64,000 nucleotides of DNA from Euptelea pleiosperma (lineage: Eukaryota; Streptophyta; Magnoliopsida; Ranunculales; Eupteleaceae). Shown here in pieces: positions 22,680 through 33,775 of the stretch. Below the pieces are notes generated by a model. The model was not told the origin of the DNA, ran no database searches, and saw only the letters and a list, made by a program, of their open reading frames with translations. The stretch covers positions 30,466,978-30,530,977 of the forward strand of contig CM068553.1 of NCBI GenBank assembly GCA_035048495.1. Reading direction: 5' to 3'. The stretch's first letter is position 1, and each line of letters begins with the position of its first letter. A program made the position numbers and the translations under genes.

Positions 22680-24220
22680 TGATGCGGACATCATACCACC
22701 CTATAGGGTATACTACAGGCGTGAGAGGAAGGACAAGACCCATGTTGTATTGTGGGTTGGTCACGGGCACTTTTGAAGGCCTATGTGTATATGTGGTACA
22801 TCATTGAAGACTCCACACTGGGGGGATGTGCACATAGAGGAGTTGGAGGAGTTACATGGAGCATACGTGGAAGCATCGTGGAATTGGGTCCGTTTACTTG
22901 GGCCCAGGCCCATTCGTTAGGGGAGTTGTCACCATTAGGGTGTTTTATTAATGAATAATGGCATGATTGTAATTTGTTTAGTTAGGCTTTGGTATTTTGG
23001 TTACTATCTTGTGGGTTGTATTTTATTACAACCATTGGATGTTTAAGTGGCTTTAAGGGTCTAGATTAGATTTAGGGTTTTATAGCTTAAGGTAAAAGAA
23101 CTCTTATTGCTGTACTTTTGGGAACTACTGGATTATTATGAATGAATAAAGAGAAGAAAAAGGCTGAGATACTGTTTTCTTTGAATCTTCTTCCCTGAAT
23201 GGGTTTGGTGTGAGGCCAATGACTTGATGCATCACACGTTCCAGTTATTCTCCTTGATCTTTTCTTGATCTTTGATAATCCCATCTCTCCCTAATTCTCT
23301 ATCAAACCCCTAGCCATCTCCTCTTACAACCTCAGACTTGCTGCCACATTAACTTGGTGGCTGGAAAAGTATAGCCATTACCTAGAAAAGGGGATCCCAT
23401 ACCCTGCTATATGCTTGGACGAACCACTCATGGTGGTTCTCCTTGAAGCCGACAGCTCCTAAGCTCCTGCCACCACCATTAAATACTTCTGTCGAGTACC
23501 GCTTCACTGTGGAATGCTCCTTTGTGAACCCTTAAGTCAGGAACTATTGCCGCCTTCTCCCAACAGTCCAAAACATCGTTGCTGCCCCCTATTAGGATCC
23601 AGAACTTACCACCATCAGTCCCTACACCCACTAGTACTGCTGCTACAGCCTCCACCTTACTCATACTTGCTGGCCGAACTCACCTTTAGTCCCAAATACC
23701 CCCACCTCTAGCACTAAAACTTCCAACCCTAGTTCCTACCACCCAACCAAACCACTCCTTGGCTGACCTAATCAATTCCCTTTTATATTTTGGGCTAAGA
23801 GATTAAAGGGGTTGCTGGACTTCACTGTCTTTTTCTGTTTTTTGGGACTTGTTTAAAGCTTATTTGTGATCCTATGTGTGTTGGAAATATCCCTTCGATC
23901 CATGCCTGCCATTTCATGCTTTGTACATAAATAATTGAACCTTGGATTTTCACCTCAGCCTTGAAATAGGCCTGAGAGAACCCCACGTTGATTGTATTGA
24001 TTGATTCTACGTAGGTCGGCCTAAGGCTGCCATTAGGCCTTCGCGGATAATTACGCAAGGGTACGTCTATGGGATCGTGAATCGACCCGACCCTTACATA
24101 ATTGTTCATGTGATCTTCCTTAACGACAAGTGATTGATAGTTGTCTAATATATTTTATTGCACTTGGTAATTAAATTGATATCTCAGATATTACATGCCA
24201 TTCCGCATTCAAGAGTCCTG
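22680..24220. mobile_element. Insertion inside the copia element between Gag and pre-integrase
   Basis: Copia coding sequence stops at about 22679 and resumes near 24221. The insert starts TGATGCGGACATCAT. A first part of about 625 bp up to CTCTATCA (23304) has LTR-like ends. The rest has no recognised protein; a 95-codon reverse frame (23822-24109) is unassigned. No target duplication could be confirmed. Confidence 0.5.
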
Positions 24221-24299
24221 CATCATATCAGATGAAGGAGTAGACACATGATGGGCATCTCTAATGATACCTGACTAAGCAAATGATGATATGGCAGAA

Positions 24300-25422
24300 G
24301 GACCATCTAGTTGTGAGAGTAACCGCCGAATGCCTTCAAGCTCAGAAGCTGCTAAAGGACTTGGAAAAGTTATCAAAGAAGAACTTTGAAAGGGCTGGCC
24401 CTGAAAGGGCACAAAAGCATCAATGCTAGCCGAATGAGCACCGGAAAAACCTGACTGGCTAGAACGAGGAGCAGAAGACTGAGGTCTACGATGTAGCTTC
24501 TAGCAAGTCTCCCTCAAATGTCCAAGGCGACAACAGAAGTCACACTTGGGCCTCTCCTTGGAAGAGGAAGGTCGGCCAGCTGAAGGAGAAGAGAACTGTG
24601 GGGGTCTACTCTACTGAAGCTGCTGAGGCTGAGAAGCAGATGCAAAGGCAGGAGTGGGTGAGGAGGTGACAAGCGATGATCGCTCGTGAACAGGAGACTC
24701 ATCTGAAGAGATAGTCTGCGGCTCTCCTCACTCTGTACATATGAGTAGACCTCACTGAGAGTAGGCAGAGGCGTCCGGCTTCTAAGGATTTGAATCCTGG
24801 CCAACTCATATGAAGGATTGAGTCCAGAAAGGAACTCAAATATCCTACCTTCCTCAACCTGCTTCTGGTACATGACTACTTCATCTGGGGTAGGAGGATG
24901 GTAGGAATAATAGTAATCTAACTCCTCCCACAGATTCTGAAGCGTCGCAAAATAGTCGGATAGGGACTTGTCTCCCTGACGAAGGCAGGAGATGCTTTGC
25001 TTCAACTGGTAAGCTCTACCAGTATTCTGCTGCTGAGAGTGGGCCTTCTTGGCAGTTTTCCAAATATCTTGGGTTGTGTGCATGAAGAGAAAACGCCGAC
25101 TAATGTGAGGCTCCATGGAGTTGACAAGCCAAGACTGGACCGCGAGGTTCTCAGTTTCCCATTTCTCAAACATGGGATCATCTTCAGATGGCTCTTTAGT
25201 CTGCCTCGTGCAATGCTCCATCTTCCCACGGCCTCCAATGAACAATTGTGCGGCTCGAGCCCACTCCAAATAGTTAGTCCCATTGAGTTTGACAGATGTA
25301 ATCTGCAACCCGGGGTTCTCATAAATCACTCGTTGCATCATAGGCTCTCCAGCTCCTATGGAGGTAGAATCTGTGCTAACATCGGATCCTGAGGGATTAC
25401 CCAAGATAGGCGGAGTCTCCAT
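24300..25422 (-). pseudogene. Gag of the intronic copia element
   Basis: The frame 25422-24514 begins METPPILGNPSGSD and carries the UBN2-type capsid domain: LNGTNYLEWARAAQLFIGGR, WLVNSMEPHI, IWKTAKKAHSQQQN, LKQSISCLRQGDKSLSDYF, IFEFLSGLNPSYE. Beyond a frame change near 24700 a zinc knuckle can be read (CDFCCRLGHLRETC, 24520-24545). It forms the particle and binds RNA in the family. The first 220 codons are still open. Confidence 0.88.
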
Positions 25423-26085
25423 AATGAATCAACAACGAGAGATAATAAGAAACAAAGGCTATAGTACCCACGAAGAAGAAGGTACTCTAGCAAATACAAC
25501 CTTCAATGATGGTTGACGTTCGAAAAATACCCATAGGAACCTCCAAGAGGCATTAGAAATAGCCCAATGATAGGAAGCAACAACATAGGGATGGGGAAAG
25601 GCATCCTAGTACCATAATTTGTTTTTTAGGGTTTATAGGATCGAGTTGGGGAGAATATAGCCCAACCGACAGTCCTATGGGGCTAGAAAAAGTTGTCGGT
25701 GGTAACTAATGAGGGTATTTTATCTCCCACAAACTTCAATCTTTGATGGTTTGTTTCAAATCAAGTATTTCCATGCAGGTAAGTTTGAGATGGATCAAAA
25801 CGAAGGGACAAACCTCAGGAAAAAGTCTAAGAAGAACCCCAAAATTGAGTTGGTTCGATAACCAATTTTTTGCAATATTCAAGAAGATTAAATAAAAAAA
25901 CTAACCAAATGACCTCAAAAATTTCCTAAAAAACTCTAAAAATCAAGATCTATTGAACCCTAGAGTTTGAGGCTAAAAGGGGTACCCTGTTCGTACGGCT
26001 GCTGACGTCAGCTGTACGGCCTAGATGACGCCATCTGCCATCTGGTTGATCTCAGGTAGAATCTCCTCCAGAAATCCCTGAGATA

Positions 26086-26097
26086 GCTCTAATACCA
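26086..26097 (-). other. Primer-binding site of the intronic copia element
   Basis: The reverse strand reads TGGTATTAGAGC, the initiator Met-tRNA type, three bases inside the 5' LTR. Confidence 0.85.
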
Positions 26098-26100
26098 AGT

Positions 26101-26287
26101 TGAATATGAGATTTTAGGGTTAGGGTTAGGTTTAGGAAGAAGAGAGAAGAGAAGGATGTCATGTAATTTCTCACACGACTCCACATATCTTATTTATATG
26201 GAGAACATTAAAAATGCCAAAAATGCCCTTCAAAGGGAGGTATTTACAATACTACCCCTAATACGTATAAATACGTATCTGATAACA
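26101..26287 (-). repeat. 5' LTR of the intronic copia element
   Basis: 187 bp. It includes a TATA box on the reverse strand (TATAAATA, 26191-26198) and the same telomere-like AGGGTTAGGGTTAGG stretch as the 3' LTR. It differs from the 3' LTR by a shortened GA tract and scattered substitutions. Confidence 0.9.
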
Positions 26288-26769
26288 AACCCAAGTATAT
26301 AAAAAAGGAAAGAAAGGAACTAGTTAGGAAGATCCTTACAAAGTGCTCAAAGGCAAAAACCTACATAACAAGGACACAACACTTTTTGGGTTTTTGTCGT
26401 GTTAGACATTACAACACACAGACACGTGTATCCACACATCTAGACACACATACGGCCATGTAACTCTTTTTTAATAGTTGTTATTATAGCAATGAGTTCT
26501 AAAAGATGGTTGGTGTGTTCTACCCTCCATACAATACTTTTTTAAGTTAACCACAATTATAGTTATTTGCTAGTTTTCCTTATTATAAAAACAGATAACA
26601 GATAGCTCTATCGCATATGGAAATGTTTTCTTCTACTTTCATATTTGTACAGACGTGTCCGCGTTTCGGGCTTCGTAATGGTGCCATGTTAGACACGTCG
26701 TATTAGTCTTGAACACCGATTATGCGTGTCTGTGTCATTTTTACATAGGCGAAAAGTTGCCAAGGCCAT
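26288..26769. other. Unassigned sequence after the copia element
   Basis: Should be the continuation of the synthetase intron. No GTRDF-type exon, other gene or named repeat seen. Confidence 0.4.
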
Positions 26770-27300
26770 ATACATTTTCTTGCCTTAAAAAAGAACATAT
26801 GAGTGAAGCTTCTCAACCTTATCCTCAAAAGTGCGACTATTCCTTTCCTTCCAAATGGCCCAGCAAATGGTAAAATGGAGAAGTCTTTAAAGAGTACACT
26901 CGTAGACTCTTAGCGTTAAAGTCCTCCGAGAATCATCCTTGAAGATGCTCAAGAATGCACTTTGTAATGATCCAACTAATACCAAAACTTTGGAAGAATA
27001 CTTGCCACACTTCATTGGCGAATTGGCAATGGAGAAGCAAGCAATCCGCCGACTCACCACTAGACTTACATATAAGCACATGTTAGGGATGATCTCCTCT
27101 CACTACTCAAATGATTTTTCGTGAAAATTTTGTTGTGAACTGCCATTCATACAACAAACGCCACCTTAGATGGGGTAGGAGAACCCCAAACAAAGGAGGC
27201 TGGAAAGAACATAACTTCGAGGAGATAATTACAAATTAGAAAGACCTAACAGAGAAGATGCCTTTAGAATCCCATTCCATATCCTCTCATCCGCTTCGTT
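26770..27300 (-). pseudogene. L1-type LINE 3' coding remnant (zf-RVT region)
   Basis: The reverse strand in mixed frames gives ESADCLLLHCQFANEVWQVF, the Cys/His zinc region after plant L1 reverse transcriptases, then LLHFTICWAIWKERNSRTF near the ORF end. Frameshifted and without RT. Confidence 0.75.
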
Positions 27301-27339
27301 ATCTAATACATGCTCCCTTCCAAGCCTATTTAGGTGGTT

Positions 27340-27850
27340 TATTCGATTTTCTATTTCATCATCATCGTCGTCAAAGCATTATCCCTATTATATAGGGTCG
27401 GGCAAATTCTGTTCATTAAATTCTAGCCCTATCTTCTATTAAGGCAAGTTTTTTCAAATGTGCTAATAGTACCTCAATTCACGTCCTTTTTGGTCTTCCC
27501 CTCGTCCTTTTTGAACCTCAACTTGTACGTTCCTCCTCTTAGGTTTTGCCATTGTTCATCGTTGTATGATAAAACCATCTTAATTGGCTCTCGTTATTTT
27601 GTCACCTATTGGGGCCACTCCGTTATTTTCACGAACATAGTCATTTTTTATTTTGAATATCCTAGTCTTTTCACTCATCCATCTCAAGATCCTCAATTTG
27701 GCTATGCTCATCATGTGAACATGTTTCTTGATTTTCCAACATTTTGTTCCATAACGTATAGTCGGTTTTATTGTTGTTTTGTTAAAACTTTCCTTTTGGT
27801 TTGACTAGTAGCACCCATCAAATAGCATTCCAGTATCACATCTTCACTTT
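27340..27850 (-). pseudogene. RTE-type LINE remnant
   Basis: The reverse strand retains KGKF, LRWF and KRTRGRPKRT-like pieces of the RTE polymerase end in a decayed frame. The same segment occurs at 38560-39090 on the same strand. Open frames on the plus strand here are shadows. Confidence 0.6.
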
Positions 27851-27899
27851 AGTCACCTACCTTTAATTATAAGGGTAACTCCTTAATATTTCTTAAGGA

Positions 27900-28570
27900 T
27901 TAAAATATATTTGTAATATGAAGTTCTACACATAACAACCGTTCGACCTCACAAGACAATACTTAACTAGAGCGCTTAGAAGGTCTGACTAGCGTATGGG
28001 GAAAGGAAGGCAATACTTAAAGTGGATCCTCACACCATAAATCCTTTTAAAATATCATCCCATCCCCGACCCATTAAGTTCCCTAATCAACTTTTCCAAT
28101 ATGCTAGCTATTGCAATTTTGAATGGGGAAAAGCAGCAAATGAGGCTTGAGAGTGATTTTAATAAGAGTAACTTTACCACCTTTTGAGTTATACCATTTT
28201 TTTAAGATGCAAAGTCTCCTTTCAAAATTGAGTCAATCAAGTGTAGCCTTAAAGGACAAGTTTCCGAATTTTATAATAGAACTCCTCTACCGCCTTTCTA
28301 ATCACCTCTCATAGCATTAGCATGATGAAAGAACTTAGTTATCACCCTCTTTCAACTATCTAAACTTTAACTTTCGTTGCCAACTAATTTCCTCCAACCG
28401 TGTAAGTTTAAGGAGGTCATCCTTTGCTTCAACTCTTTTTCAAATTTCTTTGATATAAATAGAACCAATCTCCTCCTTATGATCAATAGAGGATATCTCT
28501 TCATGGAGATTACTTGTCTTGAGATCCATACGACAAACTTCTCCTTATTCCATACCTTCAATTTTGCTCT
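27900..28570 (-). pseudogene. L1-type LINE fragments (linker and post-RT segments)
   Basis: The reverse strand gives VWNKE...HEEISSIDHKEE near 28400-28560, the linker before L1 reverse transcriptase, and SKGGKVTLIKITL near 28130-28200, a segment after the active site. The RT core between them is missing or unreadable. Confidence 0.65.
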
Positions 28571-28574
28571 TGTT

Positions 28575-29578
28575 TGGCAGTCTGTAAGAACAAAAACCCT
28601 CGACTGATGTGAGGTTGCTTAGAGTGTAGCAGCCAATACATAACAGTGGAGTTTTTTGCCTCCCAACGATTGTAACCAGGGTCATTCAGACTCAGTTGCA
28701 TCACTTTTCCATTTAGATAGCCCATTTTTCCTTTCCCACTAATCAACAATCTCGCGGATTGTGCCCACTCCAAATAATTTGTGCCATCAAGTTTTACTGT
28801 GGTTATTTGAAGACTTGGGTGCTCACTCATGACACTATTAAGTAGCCCACTACTAACCACAATAGAACTAGATGAGGGCTCTATGTTCTCAGACATTGTA
28901 GACTGTTCACCAACCATACAACGAACTTCACCAAATAGGAACAACTTACTTGAGGGGGCAGCTATCGTTTTTCCACACATCTTTGGCTTGAAGGCACTTG
29001 CACATACTAACTCTGTTCATGTTTCCTACTACTTGCAGATGAGGATCCTAGGGTTACTTGAGCACAACACACCAGCAGCTGTATCCCTAGGGTTCCATAA
29101 AGCATTCAATCACACTAAAACCATCACTCTCTTGTTTTAGCACATTTAGGGCCTATACAAGCAATAACGTACAACCCTAGGACATATAGGGCCTGTGATA
29201 GCTCTCAGTGGGCACCTCTAAGTCTTATGTAAGGTGTGGCAACATTGAAGATCCAACCCTAGGGGTCCTGGCAGCTCTAGAGATCCACCCCTAGGGTTTC
29301 TATAGCTTGCGGTATCACCAGGGAGTCTGAGCCTTGCGGCAGCACACCTACGATTCTTGAGGCTGCAAGGCTGGGGGAGAAGATGGAGGAAGGGAAGAGA
29401 AATCAGATCTACACCTGCTTTGATACCATGGTTGAGCAGAGAGAGACAGAAGAGAAAGGAAAGAGAAGAGAATAGAGAAGTGTGGATATGTATTAGGGCA
29501 GATCCCTATACAATCGTGCATTGCAGAAATTAGAAAGAACCCCTGCATACATAAAGACAAAAAACATCACTCATAACA
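28575..29578 (-). mobile_element. 5' end of a second short-LTR copia element (LTR, PBS, Gag start)
   Basis: The 5' LTR on the reverse strand spans 29433-29578 (TGTTATGAGTGATG...), with a primer site TGGTATCAAAGC at 29417-29428. A leader of about 500 bp follows, then a Gag start: MSENIEPSSSS, VKLDGTNYLEWAQSARLLIS, PHISRGFLFLQTA, related to the Gag at 25422. It stops at about 28575, where L1 sequence begins. Nothing of pol is present. Confidence 0.8.
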
Positions 29579-30839
29579 AATTTCTCTTGTAGTCATCCTC
29601 CATTTCTGAGATTTGGAGAATGACGGTCATAGTTTTCTCTCCATCTTCTGATAGAAACTTAGATAATTAATAATAACAGAAAAAAGTCCCCAATATCTCC
29701 TCTTTTAAGCCCCATAAAGTTGGTCTAGAAGGAGTTGGTCGACACCGTACATGGATTAACCACTATCCCTTTATCCAAAATTCCTCATGTGTCTTTAGTC
29801 ACATGTGAAAGGTCAACTTTATTTAAATTTTGTGAAATTTATTAGCTCGCTTCTTGCTCCCTCTACCATTACTAATGGCAGTAGGAGAAAACAAATCCAA
29901 CTCATCGCCACATGTGGCTATCCCTAGACTTATAGTGGTGCAACTCGTGCGGGTTGCGAGCCAACTTGAGCCCAACCCAAGCATAAGAGTAACCCGAGCC
30001 CGAGCCTGAGCCCAACCAAAGTTCGGGCTTGAGATGCTTAGACGGTGCCCAACTCGAGTTACACCTTAGCTTAAGCCCACTCGGGTTGGATTGGATTGGG
30101 TGTCAAAATTAACTGATATAAATATAATATATATATAGCCCAAACTAATTTTTAGTCACGCTTAGAAGTCTAGGCCTGGGCCCAACTGAGCTTCATAATT
30201 GCCAAGCAAGCCCAGCTTGAGGTTGGTTGCAGTCTGTCGAGCTCAGGTTGGCCCTGTCCAAGTTGCATGCCTACAGATTTTTTGCGATGTACCCAAGTGA
30301 GATCTCCAATGTATTGGGCCCACCATGGTCATGAGTCCTCGAGTTTGTCCCACTTCTGCTAACCTCATCCATGTGTCTGATATATGTGTTTCTCATAAAG
30401 TTAAAATTATGAGGCTACCGTGGGTGGTCACAGCTCTGACTGTTCGGACTCTGCCACTTATGTATTTTTTTGTCCTAATTTGAAAACCAACATTGTTGCC
30501 TGCCACGATTACTCTGCTACGAAGTGTTTGGTGAGAATTATGCCACATCTACCTATACAAGGAACCGTGGGGACCCGTTCTGTAATGGACGACCTCGGTC
30601 CATCCCTGCTCCACCTTGGATTGGTGGCCCTTATCACGAGAGGCCACCTCATGCACTTCTACGTCAGTGTGGCTATGAGGGTCCATTTATTTTCTCTTAC
30701 CTCGTGATTTGGGTATTGGTTAGTCTCATCTCAAACCACCCCTAATAAAACCATTGTCTTGATTGACTAGCTAGAGACATTACCTAGTCCTGCCACCTTT
30801 CAAGAGTCCAAAGGACACCAATCGCCAGCAGCTCTTTGA
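29579..30839. other. Unassigned intergenic DNA
   Basis: Around 29930-30260 there is a stretch rich in GAGCCCAACC/GGGTTGG words, as in some plant non-autonomous transposons. No gene recognised. The open frame at 30420-30745 matches nothing I know. Confidence 0.4.
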
Positions 30840-31100
30840 ACCGGATTGACATGCGAGCTAGAACTCTACCAAGATGTTAACTGAAGGTGGAACATCCCCT
30901 TAGCTTTAACCAGAATATGAACCCACTCCACACAATCAAGCTCCAAGGTAGCTTGACCAGTACTATTAAACCACCATACAACGCGCTGACAGGGTAGACC
31001 AGAGATCCTAGTCCACCTCCTGTCTTTGGTCCGATCGTTCAACAGCACCTCGGGTTGCACACATCTAGTAATAGAACAGAGGACCCCAGGCTTCTCTATC
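30840..31100 (-). pseudogene. LINE ORF1-like fragment (DUF4283-type)
   Basis: The reverse strand reads RRWTRISGLPCQRVVWWFNS then LELDCVEWVHILVKAKG. It resembles the conserved W-RI-GLP and DW-RILVK pattern of plant L1 ORF1 proteins, which bind RNA. Only about 60 codons remain. Confidence 0.5.
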
Positions 31101-33775
31101 CCTCTTCAAGAACTCTAGAAGCTTCATACTCCAATATGGGAGATGAAACAGGAATGAGTATTTACAGTCTTCTCACTTTCGCCCTTGATGACACCTTCCA
31201 ACTCTATTATTTTATTCTTGCACCTCCTTAATTGCATGCAAATCTCTATTGGACCTCCCCTCCTGGCATGATTATATAAATTCGATTCTCTCTATGATCC
31301 CCATAATGGTCCAAAGCAATATAGGTACTTGATCTATGAACCAAAGTTGTACATCCCCACCATTAGGCATTTTATTTTATTTTATTTATTTTTAAATCGG
31401 CAACATCCTTATGGCTCCTACTAGGTCTACAACTAGAAAACAAAACCTAGTCTGGGTTCGACCTTTACTTCTATATCGCAATTAGATTTGGAGGCTCTCC
31501 TCCATGGACTGCGCTTGAACATTAAATTTTCTTCAGAGGTAGTTCTATCACCATGAGAATCCCTGGCTCTATGACAAACATCCTTTGAACTGTTCTCTGA
31601 GAGGTCCCTATGAGTGGAACCAAAGTGCCTTTGAAACTCAAGAGGCCTCAACCATGGAGAAATAGGCATTATGATTCACCATCTAGCTAAGAGCCCGTTT
31701 GGCACCAAAGTACGTTGCTTTTTAGCTTCCAAAAGCAAAAAAAGTTGATAAGATCATTTCAGTATCAATTTTGGAATTGCTTCTCAAAAGTCAAAAAGTT
31801 GCATTTTGTGAAGTGGAAGCAAGAAGCAAAAAATTAAATTCAGAACCGAAGCCTACTAACTTTCAGTGAATCTTTCAAAATGCATCTTTTTCCCATGGCT
31901 CATATAGAAAAAAATTACATCACAGGTGTATCCCATAGTTCAGGTGCCTCCAGAGTTCAGGTTCCTTCAGAGATAGATAGTTCGACAGTTTCTTCCTTCC
32001 AACAAGCTACAAGCTTAAAAAACCATCGTCTTCTTTCTTTTCCCTGCATCTCTTTTGAATTGGGCAATCGGTTTGCTTCTGCTTGTTAGTGTTTCAATCA
32101 TCCCTTACTAGCATTTTAACCCCACCTATTGGTGTTCTACCAACACTTACTAGGGTTTCATAACTTACTTTGTTAGGGTTTCATCCATAGCTAATAGATT
32201 TCATTTTTCTTAGTAGTGTTTTCACAAAAGACTAGTGTCGTCCACACCAAGACACCGAAGAACGCTCAGATTCAGAGCTCATTCAAGTCTTTGATTTTTT
32301 TAATATATATTTTTTAATTTTCTGTAGTTTACTCAAGTCGAGAGAAAAAACTCGTTGTTTATCTCTTGTCAGGAAGAATGCAAGTCGAACCACCCTTTAA
32401 TGGCATCAAAGGAGATTCTCGGGAGGTTGTTTTCATATGATTCACCTCTTGTTTTTTACTCATTTTATATGTTTTAGTTTTTCCAATTGGTTTCTTTGTT
32501 CGCTTTTACATAAAGTACAGTGAAAAAATGCAATTTTGTGAAGATCAATATCTTGAAATACCATTTTAGTAGATTTATGCTCAAGTTAAGTTAGATCTCA
32601 GTTATCCATTTGGTATTTTTCCAGTTTTTGTCGGTTTTTTTGTTATTTTAGCTGTCTAATTGGAATTATTTTTTAAGGATAATGTCTTGCTACTTAAATT
32701 GATCTTTTCTATTTTTGCTGAATTGGAGTTATATCCCAGGTACCCTTTTTGGTATTTTGCAAATTTTTGTGGGTTATTTTTATTGTAGCTTTTGACCTGA
32801 GGTTATTGAGATTTCTTGAAGAGTAATGTCCTGGAAGGCCATTTTAATTGATTTTTTTTCCTGAATTGGATTTAGAGCAATATCTCAAGTACCTGTTTAG
32901 TAATTTTGTGGATTTTTGTGGGTTGGTTTTTATTCGAGCTATCAAACTAAGATTATTGAGTTTTTTTAAGAATAATGTCTTAAGAACGCCAATTAATTGA
33001 TTTTTTCCTCAATTGGAGTTATGTCTCACGTATCCATTTGTTGTTTTTTGTGAGGTTTTTGTGGAATTAGCGATTGATTGAGATTTTTGAGGAGAAATGC
33101 TCTATGATGTCATTGATTTGGATTTTATGCTGAATTTGAGTTATATCTTGAGTGCCTATTTTATATCTTTTTAAATTTTTGTTGCTTGTTTGTGATTTTC
33201 GCTATTTAATGGAGATTATTAAGCTTTTGTGATGAACTTTTTTTGGGGAAGAAATAAAAGAACAAGAAGAAAAGATGCAATTCTTATTTTTAGGAATCAT
33301 GCCCTGCAATGTAAATAAGTAATGTTATGCTCCACTTGAGTTACATTTCGAGCCCGTTTAGGTTATCAATTGCATAATAATGTTCATCTTCAGGCTGTGT
33401 ATTAATGTTGGATTTTATTCTTTTCTATTGTGTTGCTTTGCTTTGAATTGTACGAAACTCTGCCAAGTAGAAAGTGAGGCAAAAGGAGAGCTGAATTATC
33501 CAAAGGGTGCCAATTGCGGCACCTACCATTCACCATTCGTACACCACCTTAAACGAGAAAATAATTTTTTTCGAAGTGACAAAACTGTCCTTCAAGATTT
33601 CATATGCACACCTACACAATATACGAAATTGAATAGAGCCCTAATAGAGTCGAGGACGAATGTGTGTTCGCGGCTCCCTCTCGTGGTACCTTCCATCTCA
33701 TTTTTTCGTCGATTATACCGATTCTTCTCCAAATCGACATTTCATCATCCAAGATTGAGATTTGTGAATAGTACA
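31101..33775 (+). other. Region upstream of the FAR1-type gene, with an A/T-rich minisatellite
   Basis: No protein recognised. 31690-31860 contains GAGCCCGTTTGGCACCAAAG, like one end of a hAT-type MITE. 32540-33380 holds about six degenerate tandem units. From about 33480 the sequence is the probable promoter and leader of the FAR1-type gene, similar to the reverse strand of 15424-15690. Confidence 0.5.
32540..33380 (+). repeat. Minisatellite, about six degenerate units of 120-146 bp
   Basis: Recurring order GAATTGGAGTTATATC, CA-GTACC-TTTTGGTATTTTG, TTTTTGTGGGTT, TTATTGAGATTT, AATGTC. Unit starts are seen near 32590, 32725, 32867, 33013, 33134 and 33337. Confidence 0.75.

Larger units (their letters stand above)
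19231..26287 (-). mobile_element. Ty1/copia retrotransposon with short LTRs, antisense in the synthetase intron
   Basis: LTRs at 19231-19441 (3') and 26101-26287 (5') share TGTTATCAGATACG...TTCA ends. A primer site for Met-tRNA (26086-26097, reverse of TGGTATTAGAGC) adjoins the 5' LTR, and a polypurine tract (reverse of CTCCCCCTC) adjoins the 3' LTR at 19442. On the reverse strand the order is Gag, protease/pre-integrase, integrase, reverse transcriptase, RNase H, the copia order. All frames are broken, and a ~1.5-kb insertion sits between Gag and pre-integrase. No clean target duplication was found. Confidence 0.92.

Noticed and set aside
27460..27804. Plus-strand 114-codon frame
   Set aside because: Shadow of an RTE-type LINE remnant read on the reverse strand.
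30420..30745. Possible second exon of the histidyl-tRNA synthetase (contains the residues VGTR)
   Set aside because: The surrounding residues do not follow the synthetase core, and there is no acceptor directly before a GTRDF motif.
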